Positions 16,844 through 25,714 are shown, counted from the first letter of the stretch. The stretch: 64,000 bases of DNA from Salinimicrobium marinum (GCF_014651535.1 NZ_BMXB01000001.1:495470-559469), one strand, 5' to 3'. Notes: a model not told the origin generated them from the sequence alone. A program made the numbers and translations.

Positions 16844-17062
16844 TTATTGAACGTCATCCGCTTCATTTATCTCCTCGTTGATCTCTCTTTCCACTTTCTC
16901 AGCACCTTTTTCAAGTTCTTCAGCTGCCTTTTCAGTGTTTCTTTCAATGTCTTCACCGGCAGCTTCCAGAGCGTCTTCTGCTTTTCGTTCTGTTGATTCC
17001 CTGCAAGACGTAAGAGACATAGTTAAGCCTATAGCAAACACAAATACAAGTAATTTTTTCAT
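16844..17062 (-). CDS. Small acidic coiled-coil lipoprotein
   Basis: This 72-residue protein has a lipoprotein signal peptide ending LTSC (Cys near residue 20). The mature chain is a highly charged helix of Glu, Lys and Ala (AEDALEAAGEDIERNTEKAA, EKVEREINEEINEADDV) in heptad-like order. It resembles small envelope coiled-coil lipoproteins, but no enzymatic motif is present. A related gene lies about 140 bases upstream on the same strand, and the two share the SCRE(S/T)TE start of the mature protein. Confidence 0.75.
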   Translation of the reverse strand: MKKLLVFVFAIGLTMSLTSCRESTERKAEDALEAAGEDIERNTEKAAEELEKGAEKVEREINEEINEADDVQ

Positions 17063-17090
17063 AGGATTAAAAATAAGAGGTTAATAAAAG

Positions 17091-17178
17091 AGGCTGTCTA
17101 AAAAGGAGTTTTTTGTCAACCTTTCCCAAAGAATCGGGAGTTTCAGAATGACGTTTTAAAAACTTTTTAGACAGCCTT
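17091..17178. repeat. Palindromic repeat with terminal inverted repeats, copy 2
   Basis: AGGCTGTCTAAAAAG (17091-17105) and CTTTTTAGACAGCCTT (17163-17178) are near-perfect inverted ends around about 57 bases. An inner inverted pair lies around CCCAAAGAATCGGGAG. The element separates the two paralogous mini-lipoprotein genes and may also end transcription. It looks like a MITE or a REP-type element, and no open reading frame lies inside it. Confidence 0.75.
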
Positions 17179-17202
17179 AATTAAAAATTGTAATGAGGAA
17201 GA

Positions 17203-17430
17203 CTAGATATCGTCAGTTCCTTCAACTTCAGCTTCTACTTCTTCAGCTCCGGCTTCGATTTCGTTGCCAACTTCTTCAGCACCTTCTTCGATTTCTTGTC
17301 CTGCTTCTTCGAATTCAGCTTCTACATCGTCAACGTTAGTTTCGTTGTTTTCAGTAGTTTCTCTACAAGAATAGATAGACAATGTAAATACGGCAGCTAA
17401 TAATACTAGTGATAATTTTTTCATGTTCAT
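17203..17430 (-). CDS. Small acidic lipoprotein, paralogue of the one at 16844
   Basis: This 75-residue protein has a lipoprotein signal peptide ending IYSC (Cys near residue 22). The mature part is extremely acidic with repeating EEAGQEIEEGAEEVGNEIEA units of about 8-11 residues. The repeats predict a negatively charged helix. Its start may be the second Met (MKKLSLVL). The similarity of the CRETTE and CRESTE mature ends to the neighbour indicates tandem duplication followed by divergence. Confidence 0.75.
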   Translation of the reverse strand: MNMKKLSLVLLAAVFTLSIYSCRETTENNETNVDDVEAEFEEAGQEIEEGAEEVGNEIEAGAEEVEAEVEGTDDI

Positions 17431-17542
17431 TATGTTTGATTAGTAGGACAAATTTAAACTAATTTTTAAATAAGCAAAGGCGAGCCATTATAAAATGGGG
17501 TTAAGATAGATAAACAGGCATTATTTTTCTTTAACTGCGGGG

Positions 17543-18781
17543 TCAGGAATGCTTCAGAAGGTATTCAGAAATAATCCTGGTGGCACCCGTATGGGAATTT
17601 ATAAAGTGGCCGGAAATCATTCCGGTTTTTCCTCTGAAATCTTTGTCATCAATTAACTTTTGAAGAATGGTGGCAAGTTCTTCTTTATTTGCTACAGCAA
17701 ACAATCCCGCGAGTTTCTGAAGTTGAATAGCTTCCGGAAACTTTTCAAAATTTCCTCCAATAATAATTGGTAATCCAAAAGTGGCAGGTTCAAGAATATT
17801 ATGTAAGCCCGTATTACCGGCGGCGCCACCAACATATGCAATGTCTGCGTAGCTGTAGATTTTGGTGAGCAAACCAATAATGTCAATGATGAAAACCTGG
17901 AATGTGGCAAGATTTTTTTTTTCTTTTTCTGAAAAAAGTACAGATTTCTTTTTCAGGAGGTGCTGTAACCGCTGAATTTTTCCAGGTTTTAAAGTATGTG
18001 GAGCGATGACAAACTTTACTTCTTCTGAAGCATTATTGATAAAATCGATCAGCAGGCCTTCGTCTTCGGGCCAGGTGCTGCCTGCCACCACACACAGTTT
18101 TCCGTTTTGGAATTCTTCAATAAAATCTAGGTGATTATCTTGTTCAATTTGATGTGAAACTCTATCAAATCTGGTGTCTCCACTTAAAGTAACGTTGGAA
18201 AAGCCGATCGAACATAAAAGGTGGACAGACTTTTCATTTTGGACAAAGAAATGTTCAAAAGTCTGCAGATAGGAGCGCATCCAGCTTCCGTAGGTTTTGA
18301 AAAATACCTGATCTTCCCTGAAGCCTCCTGAAACAAGAAGTGTCCTGATTTTCCTTTTTTTCAATTCCTGAAGATAATTCGGCCAGAATTCATATTTGAT
18401 AAAAAGTGCCCATTCAGGATTCACACGATCTAAGAATCGCTTTACATTGGAAGCTGTATCGATGGGTAGGTAGACGGTAACATCTCCCAAAGATTTATTT
18501 TTCTTTACTTCATAACCCGAGGGAGAAAAAAAGGTAATCACGATCTTTTTCTCCGGAAACTGTTTTTTTACAATCTCAATTACCGGTACCGCCTGTTCGT
18601 ATTCTCCCAGGGATGCGGCATGGAACCAAATAGTTTTATCATTAGGCGATAATTCATGTTCAAGCTTTGAGAAGACATCTTTTCTTCCGCTAACAAAGAG
18701 CTTCATTTTTTCGCTAAACAATCCACTTGTCGGAAGTAGTTTTTCAGCAGCGTTCACTAATATATTATAAAGAAAATGCAC
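17543..18781 (-). CDS. waaA: 3-deoxy-D-manno-octulosonic acid (Kdo) transferase
   Basis: This 412-residue GT-B glycosyltransferase transfers Kdo from CMP-Kdo to lipid A precursor at the inner face of the inner membrane. Family features include an N-terminal anchor-like helix, IWFHAASLGEYEQAVPVIE with the conserved Glu, a Rossmann-like middle region (VVAGSTWPEDEGLLI) and the C-terminal nucleotide-binding segment YVGGAAGNTGLHNILEPATF. The length is normal for WaaA. It is divergent from the sugar aminotransferase at 18869, with 87 bases between the genes, which suits an envelope-polysaccharide neighbourhood. Confidence 0.95.
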   Translation of the reverse strand: MHFLYNILVNAAEKLLPTSGLFSEKMKLFVSGRKDVFSKLEHELSPNDKTIWFHAASLGEYEQAVPVIEIVKKQFPEKKIVITFFSPSGYEVKKNKSLGDVTVYLPIDTASNVKRFLDRVNPEWALFIKYEFWPNYLQELKKRKIRTLLVSGGFREDQVFFKTYGSWMRSYLQTFEHFFVQNEKSVHLLCSIGFSNVTLSGDTRFDRVSHQIEQDNHLDFIEEFQNGKLCVVAGSTWPEDEGLLIDFINNASEEVKFVIAPHTLKPGKIQRLQHLLKKKSVLFSEKEKKNLATFQVFIIDIIGLLTKIYSYADIAYVGGAAGNTGLHNILEPATFGLPIIIGGNFEKFPEAIQLQKLAGLFAVANKEELATILQKLIDDKDFRGKTGMISGHFINSHTGATRIISEYLLKHS

Positions 18782-18868
18782 TATCAGGATTTTGACTGCT
18801 AAATTAAAAAAATAGGATTGGCGAAAGGGTCTATATTTCGTATTTTCGTAAACCTATAATATAAGCAT

Positions 18869-20002
18869 ATGAATAAGATACAAATGGTTGACTTAAAAGG
18901 TCAGTATGAAAAAATAAAAGATCAGGTTAATTCGTCAATTCTGGAAGTTGTAGACTCTACTGCTTTCATAAATGGTCCCGAAGTTCATCAATTTCAGAAA
19001 GAACTGGAGGAGTACCTGGATGTAAAACATGTGATTCCCTGTGCAAACGGAACAGATGCCTTACAGATCGCCATGATGGGACTGGGCCTGAAACCCGGAG
19101 ATGAAGTTATTACAGCTGATTTTACGTTTGCTGCTACAGTGGAAGTAATAGCATTACTTCAGTTAACTCCTGTCCTGGTAGATGTGGAGCCGGATACTTT
19201 TAATATTGATCCTGAGGCTATAAAAAAAGCCATCACACCAAGAACAAAAGCCATTGTTCCGGTGCACCTTTTCGGGCAGGCGGCAAATATGGATGCCATC
19301 ATGGAAATAGCCGAAGAGCACAATCTTTATGTAATTGAAGACAATGCCCAGGCTATAGGTGCAAATTATCATTTTAAAGATGGTAAGAAGAAAAAGGCAG
19401 GAGCCATTGGTCATGTGGCTTCAACCTCCTTCTTTCCTTCAAAGAATTTAGGTTGTTACGGAGACGGGGGAGCGATCTTTACCAATGATGATGACCTCGC
19501 ACATACCATTCGCGGAATTGTGAACCACGGAATGTATGAACGATACCATCACGATGTGGTTGGGGTAAATTCACGTCTCGACAGTATTCAGGCGGCGGTG
19601 TTAAGAGCCAAATTGCCAAATCTGGATACTTATAACGAGGCAAGGCAAATGGCTGCTAAAAAATATTCCGAAGCATTTAAAGGGCAGGATAATATTGAAA
19701 TACCTTACACGGTAGGGAGTGATGATACGCATGTGTATCATCAATACACCCTAAAGATAATGAACGGAAAAAGAGATGCATTGGTGAAGCACCTCAATGA
19801 AAAGGAAATTCCCTGCGGAGTCTATTACCCAATCCCTTTGCATAGCCAAAAGGCATATAAAGATGAGCGATACATGGAAGAGGACTTTACAGTTACCAAT
19901 CAGCTGGTGAAAGAGGTGATTTCACTTCCCATGCATACAGAGCTGGATGAGGAGCAGATCAATTTTATCACGAAAGAAGTTATTGAATTTGTGAATAGCT
20001 AA
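18869..20002 (+). CDS. DegT/DnrJ/EryC1/StrS-family sugar aminotransferase
   Basis: This 377-residue PLP enzyme of fold type I belongs to the family that aminates keto-sugar nucleotides for LPS, capsule or glycoprotein sugars. Seen in the sequence are CANGTDALQIAM near residue 58, a conserved Asp-Ala pair in VIEDNAQAIGA near residue 156, and the Schiff-base lysine in FPSKNLGCYGDGG (Lys192). The exact sugar cannot be assigned. No other sugar-nucleotide genes are adjacent apart from waaA on the other strand. Confidence 0.9.
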   Translation: MNKIQMVDLKGQYEKIKDQVNSSILEVVDSTAFINGPEVHQFQKELEEYLDVKHVIPCANGTDALQIAMMGLGLKPGDEVITADFTFAATVEVIALLQLTPVLVDVEPDTFNIDPEAIKKAITPRTKAIVPVHLFGQAANMDAIMEIAEEHNLYVIEDNAQAIGANYHFKDGKKKKAGAIGHVASTSFFPSKNLGCYGDGGAIFTNDDDLAHTIRGIVNHGMYERYHHDVVGVNSRLDSIQAAVLRAKLPNLDTYNEARQMAAKKYSEAFKGQDNIEIPYTVGSDDTHVYHQYTLKIMNGKRDALVKHLNEKEIPCGVYYPIPLHSQKAYKDERYMEEDFTVTNQLVKEVISLPMHTELDEEQINFITKEVIEFVNS

Positions 20003-20028
20003 GCAGCAGATTTAAATTTTAGTTATAA

Positions 20029-20062
20029 AAAAAGCCGGCAAGAAATTCTCTTGCCGGCTTTT
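20029..20062. terminator. Bidirectional terminator between the aminotransferase and fabD
   Basis: AAAGCCGGCAAGA (20031-20043) pairs with TCTTGCCGGCTTT (20049-20061) with a 5-base loop. A-runs and T-runs on the two sides let it serve both converging genes. Confidence 0.9.
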
Positions 20063-20078
20063 AAATAATGATTCGTTT

Positions 20079-20960
20079 CTAAATTTCTGCTGAAGAAACT
20101 TGTGCTGTACGATCTATTTTTTTAACCAGTCCCTGAAGAACTTTTCCGGGGCCGATTTCCACAAATTCCGTAGCTCCGTCTTTGATCATATTCTGTACAC
20201 TTTGTGTCCATTTTACAGGAGCAGTTAGCTGAAACATTAAATTTTCCTTGATCGCTGCAGGGTCTGTAACCGCAAAAGTACTTACGTTCTGATAAATCGG
20301 GCACTTCGGATTTTTAAATTCTGTTTCTTTTATAGCGGCTGCAAGTTCTTCTCTTGCAGGTTCCATTAAAGGAGAATGGAAAGCACCTCCAACCGGAAGG
20401 ATCATCGCCCGGCGGGCTCCTAATTCTTTCAGCTCTTCACAAGCTTTTTCTACTGCCAGTTGATCTCCTGAGATCACCAGTTGTCCGGGACAATTATAAT
20501 TGGCCGCAACTACAATACCTTTCGTCTGCGCACAAATAGATTCTACAAGATGGTCTTCCAGTCCTAAAACTGCTGCCATAGTAGATTCTTCCAGTTCACA
20601 TGCTTTCTGCATAGCTGTGGCTCGTTTGGATACCAGTTTTAGTCCGTCCTCAAATTCCAGGACGCCGTTAGCCACAAGGGCAGAAATTTCTCCCAGGGAG
20701 TGACCGGCTACCATGTCGGGATCAAAAGAATCACCCATTACTTTGCTAAGAATCACAGAATGTAAAAAAACTGCAGGCTGAGTCACTTTTGTTTGCTTTA
20801 GATCTTCTGCAGTTCCTGCGAACATAACATCTGTAATAGAGAATCCAAGAATGTCATTTGCTTTCTCAAAAAGGTCTTTTGCCTGGGCAGATTTTTCGTA
20901 TAGATCTTTACCCATCCCGCTGAACTGTGCTCCCTGTCCGGGAAAAATAAATGCTTTCAT
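20079..20960 (-). CDS. fabD: Malonyl-CoA:ACP transacylase
   Basis: This enzyme of about 293 residues loads malonyl groups onto acyl carrier protein for fatty acid synthesis in the cytoplasm. It has FPGQGAQFSGMG at the N-terminus, the nucleophile elbow GHSLGE with Ser88, a conserved Arg region (LVSKRATAMQKAC) and the catalytic His in GGAFHSPLM near residue 197. The start at 20960 (MKAFIFPGQG) matches the family. The longer frame adds 19 residues, MDNMRSFLFFYFCQIKSSH, that are not conserved in type. It appears monocistronic between two terminators. Confidence 0.95.
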   Translation of the reverse strand: MKAFIFPGQGAQFSGMGKDLYEKSAQAKDLFEKANDILGFSITDVMFAGTAEDLKQTKVTQPAVFLHSVILSKVMGDSFDPDMVAGHSLGEISALVANGVLEFEDGLKLVSKRATAMQKACELEESTMAAVLGLEDHLVESICAQTKGIVVAANYNCPGQLVISGDQLAVEKACEELKELGARRAMILPVGGAFHSPLMEPAREELAAAIKETEFKNPKCPIYQNVSTFAVTDPAAIKENLMFQLTAPVKWTQSVQNMIKDGATEFVEIGPGKVLQGLVKKIDRTAQVSSAEI

Positions 20961-20989
20961 ATGTGAAGATTTTATTTGGCAAAAATAGA

Positions 20990-21029
20990 AAAATAAAAAA
21001 GACCTCATGTTATCCACTCATGAGGTCTT
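20990..21029 (-). terminator. Terminator of the pyridoxamine-oxidase-like gene
   Basis: GACCTCATG (21001-21009) and CATGAGGTC (21019-21027) form a hairpin that is followed on the minus strand by a U-rich tract. It ends the gene at 21047 just before the fabD start. Confidence 0.8.
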
Positions 21030-21046
21030 TCGATAAGCTTTTTCTT

Positions 21047-21547
21047 TTATAGCTTTAATTTTCCTTTTCTGCCTACGTCCTGATCATTTCCTGTGATAGC
21101 TGCAGCTCCCATCTTTAACAAGGTTACATATTTGTTGCCTTTCGTATCCCAGTAATAAGCTTCTGAAGGGGTGAACTTTATGGCCGTTAATTGAGGATCA
21201 TTTACACCATCAAACCAGCTGTCACTGGTTTTTTCATAAAGATCTTCCAATACATCTTTTTCAGTAACAATTTCTCCGGTACCGTAAACACTCAGAAATT
21301 CCATGTCCGATGGTTTACTGTACAGCAACTGTATGGCCCCGGTTCTTTCAATATTTTGATTGTGCTCACTACTTCGAAGGCTGAGGAACCAGATATTACC
21401 CGCCTCATCTACTTTTTTGGTGGCCATAGGAATGGCATCAAGGGGTTTTTGTTCAAAACCTGTTACCATCATGGCTATTTTAATATCTTCTGCAAGAGAT
21501 TTCATTTTCTCTTTAGCTTCCGGCTTATTATGATTTTCTGTACTCAT
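21047..21547 (-). CDS. Pyridoxamine 5'-phosphate oxidase-like (general stress) protein
   Basis: This 166-residue protein has a split-barrel flavin-binding fold. Recognisable stretches are IKIAMMVTGFEQKPLDAIPM, GNIWFLSLRSSEHNQNIER and AYYWDTKGNKYVTLLKMG. The family of general-stress PNPOx-like proteins binds FMN or F420-like cofactors, and most members are not vitamin B6 oxidases. No partner gene is obvious. The length and start (MSTENHNKPE) are usual for the Bacteroidetes members. Confidence 0.85.
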   Translation of the reverse strand: MSTENHNKPEAKEKMKSLAEDIKIAMMVTGFEQKPLDAIPMATKKVDEAGNIWFLSLRSSEHNQNIERTGAIQLLYSKPSDMEFLSVYGTGEIVTEKDVLEDLYEKTSDSWFDGVNDPQLTAIKFTPSEAYYWDTKGNKYVTLLKMGAAAITGNDQDVGRKGKLKL

Positions 21548-21643
21548 AGTTTTCTTTTTAAATTTAACTACTTAAATATAAGTGGATTCTAAGGCTTTTT
21601 GCGCTAAAGAACTGCTAAAAGAAAACCGGTTGTGTTAAGTTAC

Positions 21644-22507
21644 TTACGAAAAATTGTTAAGAATGCTTTTTACGCGTGAAAGATAGCTGCTGCCAAAAAT
21701 ATTCAGGTGCACCAGTAGATAATACAACTGCCATAGCGGAATGCGCTTCTGAAACCCTGGTTCAAGTGGAAATATTTCCTGGTAACTTCTGAAAATTTCT
21801 TCGGAAAAGCCTCCGAAAAGCTTCATCATGGCAAGATCCATTTCGCGTGGGCCGTAGGAAACAGCAGGATCAATAAGGCAGGGCCTACCTTCGGAATTTA
21901 CCAGGTAATTCCCGCTCCATAAATCTCCGTGTATCAACGCCGGACTCTCTTCCGGAATTTCAGCGGCGATATTTTTAAAGATCGTATCTAAATCTGAAAA
22001 TGAGAACCCTCTTTCTGAAGCCATTTTAATTTGTGGCTCAATCCGTTGATGAATGTAAAAATCGGAAGCAGAAGTTTCTTTTCCGTTATACTGCGGTAAA
22101 CTTCCAATGTAATTGGAGGAATGAAATCCGAAATCCGGGGCAGAGATTTTGTGTAAAGCGGCAAGATCTTCTGCAAATAACCGGGGGAACTCCGCCAACG
22201 GTTTCCCTTCAGGTTTATGTTCCAGCAGGAGATAGGATGTGAAATCTATTGTTCCACAGGAAAAAGCTTCAGGTACGTCTATGGTATTACTGTTCCTTAG
22301 AGCTTCCAGACCCTCTTTTTCGGCTTCGAACATGCTGGGGAATTCAGAAGCTTTGTTCAGTTTGATCACTCTTTCTCCCGAAGTGGTTTTCAGAAGATAA
22401 ACAGTATTAATACTTCCTCCCGAAAGGGAAGAAAAGTTGCTAACCTTGAAACCTTCTGCGGCTTCTAATTGATCTATTATTTTTTGAAGATCATTTGGCA
22501 CGTTCAT
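21644..22507 (-). CDS. Fructosamine-3-kinase-like protein
   Basis: This 287-residue kinase-fold protein belongs to the fructosamine kinase/aminoglycoside phosphotransferase superfamily. Visible features are a glycine-rich loop-like LSGGSINTVYLLKT, a Lys in RVIKLNKASEF, the catalytic loop LIHGDLWSGNYLV with HGDxxxxN, and the metal-binding Asp in PCLIDPAVSYGPREMDLAMM. Bacterial members phosphorylate protein-bound ketoamines (Amadori products) or ribulosamines, a repair function. It overlaps the 3' end of folA by 17 bases, so the two are co-transcribed. Confidence 0.9.
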   Translation of the reverse strand: MNVPNDLQKIIDQLEAAEGFKVSNFSSLSGGSINTVYLLKTTSGERVIKLNKASEFPSMFEAEKEGLEALRNSNTIDVPEAFSCGTIDFTSYLLLEHKPEGKPLAEFPRLFAEDLAALHKISAPDFGFHSSNYIGSLPQYNGKETSASDFYIHQRIEPQIKMASERGFSFSDLDTIFKNIAAEIPEESPALIHGDLWSGNYLVNSEGRPCLIDPAVSYGPREMDLAMMKLFGGFSEEIFRSYQEIFPLEPGFQKRIPLWQLYYLLVHLNIFGSSYLSRVKSILNNFS

Positions 22508-22982
22508 AAGTTAAGTAAGTGAAAGCATACGCATGACGTTCATCTTTTTCATGAAATTCTGAAGAGACCAGTCTCCATTTATCAGGATCTATTTCCGGAA
22601 AATAAGTGTCTGCCTCAAAAGTTCCATGCACCCGGGTAAGCTCTATCTTGTCTGCTTTTTCCATGGAAAGTTTGTAGATCTCGCCTCCACCAATCACAAA
22701 GGGTTGTGGGTCTACCTGTGCGATCTGCAGCGCTTTTTCCAGCGAATGAACCACAATGGCCCCGTCTGGCTCATAATCTTTTTGTCTTGTTATAATAATA
22801 TGGGTGCGGTTGGGAAGCGGTTGTGGAAAAGATTCAAAAGTTTTTCTTCCCATGATGATATGATGGCCGGTGGTGAGCTGCTTAAAACGTTTAAAATCGT
22901 CGGGCAGGTGCCATACTAAATCCTTGTCCTTTCCCAATTCATTATTTTCTGCCGCAGCGGCAATCAAAGTAACTTCAGGCAT
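22491..22982 (-). CDS. folA: Dihydrofolate reductase
   Basis: This 163-residue enzyme reduces dihydrofolate with NADPH, regenerating the cofactor consumed by thymidylate synthase. It has LIAAAAENNELGKDKDLVWHL with the substrate-binding acid a few residues later (LPDDFKRFK), the MGRKTFES NADPH-binding motif, and FVIGGGEIYKLSM. The length is standard. It begins 3 bases after the stop of the 2TM protein gene. Its metabolic partner thyA lies about 6.1 kb away on the same strand. Confidence 0.95.
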   Translation of the reverse strand: MPEVTLIAAAAENNELGKDKDLVWHLPDDFKRFKQLTTGHHIIMGRKTFESFPQPLPNRTHIIITRQKDYEPDGAIVVHSLEKALQIAQVDPQPFVIGGGEIYKLSMEKADKIELTRVHGTFEADTYFPEIDPDKWRLVSSEFHEKDERHAYAFTYLTYERAK

Positions 22983-22985
22983 AAC

Positions 22986-23468
22986 TTAAGAGTTTACTGG
23001 CTTATCTGGGTCTATTGGATCATTGCCGCCTGGGTTAGTATATGGTTTGGGTTGTGGATTGGTTTCCGGGATAGTCCTCCTGGTTTCTGGATCTGGCAAC
23101 GGGTGATCTTTTTCTACTTTTCGTTCCAGTTCTTCGATCCTTTTCCGTTGTTTGGCAACCAGTCGATCAATTTGACTGTTTTCCCAGTCTTTACCTAAAA
23201 ATCTGTTGGTAACAAAGACATTATAAACGTGAAGGAGTAAAATCACTGCCCAAATAATAATGGCCCAAACGAACCAGTCGAGTCCGAAAGGCTGAATATC
23301 CTGTCCATATTCCAGGAAAGCATTGAGAATGATGAAAATAACCGAGCCAATTAAAAAGAAAATAAAGTGCTGAATAAGCCTTCTCTTCTGTTTTGCACGT
23401 TCCTGTGCTTTTTCGATCATTTCCCGTTGCTCCGGGTCTATGGAAGATTTATTCTTTTTAAAAGCCAT
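22986..23468 (-). CDS. 2TM-domain membrane protein
   Basis: This protein of about 160 residues has the 2TM-domain layout: a basic N-terminus (ERAKQKRRLIQHFI), two membrane helices (FFLIGSVIFIILNAFLEYG and WFVWAIIIWAVILLLHVYNV) and a cytoplasmic helix (LVAKQRKRIEELERKVEKD). The tail is Pro- and Asn-rich. The domain also occurs attached to LytTR and histidine-kinase proteins in Bacteroidetes. The start at 23468 (MAFKKNKS) is preferred because the upstream 29 residues are not conserved in character. It leads the operon with folA and the fructosamine kinase. Confidence 0.8.
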   Translation of the reverse strand: MAFKKNKSSIDPEQREMIEKAQERAKQKRRLIQHFIFFLIGSVIFIILNAFLEYGQDIQPFGLDWFVWAIIIWAVILLLHVYNVFVTNRFLGKDWENSQIDRLVAKQRKRIEELERKVEKDHPLPDPETRRTIPETNPQPKPYTNPGGNDPIDPDKPVNS

Positions 23469-23534
23469 AATAAAGCAGTATTTTAGATGTATTGATTCAA
23501 ATTTATTGATTTTACTTCGGAATCTTATCTGCTT

Positions 23535-24620
23535 ATGAAAAATTTTAAAAAACAATTTCCGCTCTTAAAGCAATATACTTATTTAAATACAGCAGCTTCA
23601 GGACTTCTTTCTGAAGATCTCCTGGAATTTCGGCAGGATCATGATCTGGATTTTTTGATCTCTGGAAGCATCCTTAAAGAAAACCAGGGAGCATTATTGA
23701 GCGATGTGCGGAAGGCGGTAGGGAAGTTTTTCCATTGTCCGCCAAACCAAATAGCCCTCACGTCTAATTTTTCCTACGGATTCAATGTTCTATTGGAAGG
23801 CGTGGAGCCGGGAAAAAAGTTCCTGCTGCTGGAAAATGACTATCCGTCGATTAATCACGCAGTGGAAGCGCGGGATTTTAAAACCTGCTATGCGAAAATT
23901 GATGAAAACCTCGAGGAAAATATTGCTGAAGTGGTTAAAAGGGAAAAACCCGATCTTTTTGCGTTTAGCCTGGTGCAGTGGATCAACGGAATCAAAATAG
24001 ATCTGGATTTCCTGAAGAACCTCAAGCAGGATCATCCAGAAATGCTCATTATAGCCGATGGCACCCAATACTGCGGAACCGAAGAATTTAAATTCGACGC
24101 TTCCGGAATTGATGTGCTGGGAAGCAGCACCTACAAATGGATGAATGCCGGTTATGGAAATGCTTTTTTCCTGTTCAAGGAGTCGGTGGCAGGCAGGATC
24201 CATCCCAAATATGCCGGCTTCGGATCTCTCCAGGGAAAATATAAAGCTGAGGAAGGAATTTTTATCGGCAGGTTTGAGCCGGGACATCTGGATACGTTTA
24301 ACTTCGGAAGTTTACTCACTGCAATAAACTTAATTAAGAAAATTGGGCTCAAGGAGATAGAAAGAGCCGTAAAAACCATATCTGCTGAAGCAAGAGAAGC
24401 ATTTGAAAAAGAGAATTTACTGGAGCCTGAAGTTTCCAAAAGAAAGGATCATTCTTCGCTGTTCAATATCAAAGGGGACGATGCCCTTTTTCAGCATTTA
24501 CGAAACAACAATATCATCTGTTCCCAACGTGGCACCGGAATTCGGGTGAGTTTCCATTACTTCAATACTTCCGAGGATTTAAATACTCTTATAAAGGCAA
24601 TAAATTCTTTTAAAAAATAA
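23535..24620 (+). CDS. Class V aminotransferase-fold PLP enzyme (cysteine-desulfurase-like)
   Basis: This 361-residue enzyme has a YLNTAASGLLS N-terminal start, a PLP-phosphate region around ALTSNFSYGFNVLLEG, an Asp in LIIADGTQYCGT that pairs with the PLP ring nitrogen, and the Schiff-base lysine in GSSTYKWMNAGYGNAF near residue 202. The fold type I class V group includes cysteine desulfurases, selenocysteine lyases, kynureninases and isopenicillin epimerases. The exact substrate is not determinable. It is divergent from the 2TM-folA operon with only 66 bases between the starts. Confidence 0.85.
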   Translation: MKNFKKQFPLLKQYTYLNTAASGLLSEDLLEFRQDHDLDFLISGSILKENQGALLSDVRKAVGKFFHCPPNQIALTSNFSYGFNVLLEGVEPGKKFLLLENDYPSINHAVEARDFKTCYAKIDENLEENIAEVVKREKPDLFAFSLVQWINGIKIDLDFLKNLKQDHPEMLIIADGTQYCGTEEFKFDASGIDVLGSSTYKWMNAGYGNAFFLFKESVAGRIHPKYAGFGSLQGKYKAEEGIFIGRFEPGHLDTFNFGSLLTAINLIKKIGLKEIERAVKTISAEAREAFEKENLLEPEVSKRKDHSSLFNIKGDDALFQHLRNNNIICSQRGTGIRVSFHYFNTSEDLNTLIKAINSFKK

Positions 24621-24657
24621 GAAAGGCTGTAGAAAATGAATTTTCCGCAGCCTTTCA
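24621..24657. terminator. Hairpin between converging genes
   Basis: GAAAGGCTG (24621-24629) and CAGCCTTTC (24648-24656) enclose an inner GAAAAT/ATTTTC stem. It lies directly after the aminotransferase stop and 18 bases before the end of asnA. It lacks a long U-run, so termination efficiency is uncertain. Confidence 0.6.
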
Positions 24658-24674
24658 AATCATGATCTGGAAAA

Positions 24675-25703
24675 TCACAATAGAAAAACACCTTTTTCTG
24701 CATAGCTTTCTCGCAGGCTTTCTGGCCAGATGCTTACCTGTACTTCTCCTATATGTTTCTTTTTAAGCAGGAACATACAAAGTCTTGACTGGCCAATTCC
24801 GCCGCCAATACTTTGAGGAAGTTCTCCTGCAAGTAATTTTGTGTGGTAGTAGAGTTTAGCTCTTTCTTCCTGCCCGGTAAGTTGCAATTGTCTTTGGAGT
24901 GTTTCTGTATCTACACGAATTCCCATGGACGATAGTTCGAAAGCCTGTTCTAAAACGTGGTTCCAAACGATGAGGTCTCCGTTCAATCCTGAGTGTCCTT
25001 TTTCACTTTGGGTGGTCCAGTCATCATAATCGGGAGCACGGCCATCGTGGGCTTCTCCATTGGATAATTTTCCGCCAATGCCAATCAAAAAGATAGCACC
25101 ATGTTCTTTGGCGGCAGCATTTTCACGCTCTTTCGGACTCAAATCTGGATATTTTTGGAGCAGGTCTTCGGTATGGATGAAGCTAATCTCTTCGGGCAGA
25201 ACAATATATTTTTCGGGATATTTTTCAGAAACAGCTTTCTCGGTGGTGGTTATTGCGCTGTAGATTTTCGTGACTGTTTGTTTCAGAAAATCCAGCTGTC
25301 GTTCTTCTTCTGTCATACATAATTCCCAGTCCCATTGGTCTACATAGATCGAATGGATAGGAGTGAAGTCTTCATCGGGTCGCAGAGCTCTCATATCGGT
25401 GAGAATTCCGGTGCCGGGGGTAATTCCGTATTCTTTTAGTCGGATTCTTTTCCATTTAGCTAAAGATTGTACTACTTCTGCAGGTTGATCATCTAAACCT
25501 TTAACCGGAAATTTCACTGCACGTTCAATTCCGTTGAGGTCGTCATTGATGCCGGTGCCTTTCAGGACGATCATAGGTGCCGAAATTTTTGTAAGGTTAA
25601 GTTCTTTGCTGAGTTGCTGTTCGAAGGTTGATTTTACGGCAGAAATAGTTTCTTCTGTATGGAACTTTTCTGCAAGGATTTCCTGAGTTTGTAAAGTTTT
25701 CAT
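24675..25703 (-). CDS. asnA: Aspartate-ammonia ligase (asparagine synthetase A)
   Basis: This 342-residue enzyme forms asparagine from aspartate, ammonia and ATP. It resembles class II aminoacyl-tRNA synthetases, with APMIVLKGTGINDDLNGIER near the N-terminus, the HSIYVDQWDWE segment, KEHGAIFLIGIGGKLSNG and the class II motif 3-like GGGIGQSRLCMFLL near the C-terminus. Length and sequence are typical of AsnA. Its start at 25703 lies downstream of two Asn-rich leader ORFs and two terminator/antiterminator pairs, which indicates control by asparaginyl-tRNA charging. Confidence 0.95.
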   Translation of the reverse strand: MKTLQTQEILAEKFHTEETISAVKSTFEQQLSKELNLTKISAPMIVLKGTGINDDLNGIERAVKFPVKGLDDQPAEVVQSLAKWKRIRLKEYGITPGTGILTDMRALRPDEDFTPIHSIYVDQWDWELCMTEEERQLDFLKQTVTKIYSAITTTEKAVSEKYPEKYIVLPEEISFIHTEDLLQKYPDLSPKERENAAAKEHGAIFLIGIGGKLSNGEAHDGRAPDYDDWTTQSEKGHSGLNGDLIVWNHVLEQAFELSSMGIRVDTETLQRQLQLTGQEERAKLYYHTKLLAGELPQSIGGGIGQSRLCMFLLKKKHIGEVQVSIWPESLRESYAEKGVFLL

Positions 25704-25714
25704 TGTTGTATGTT

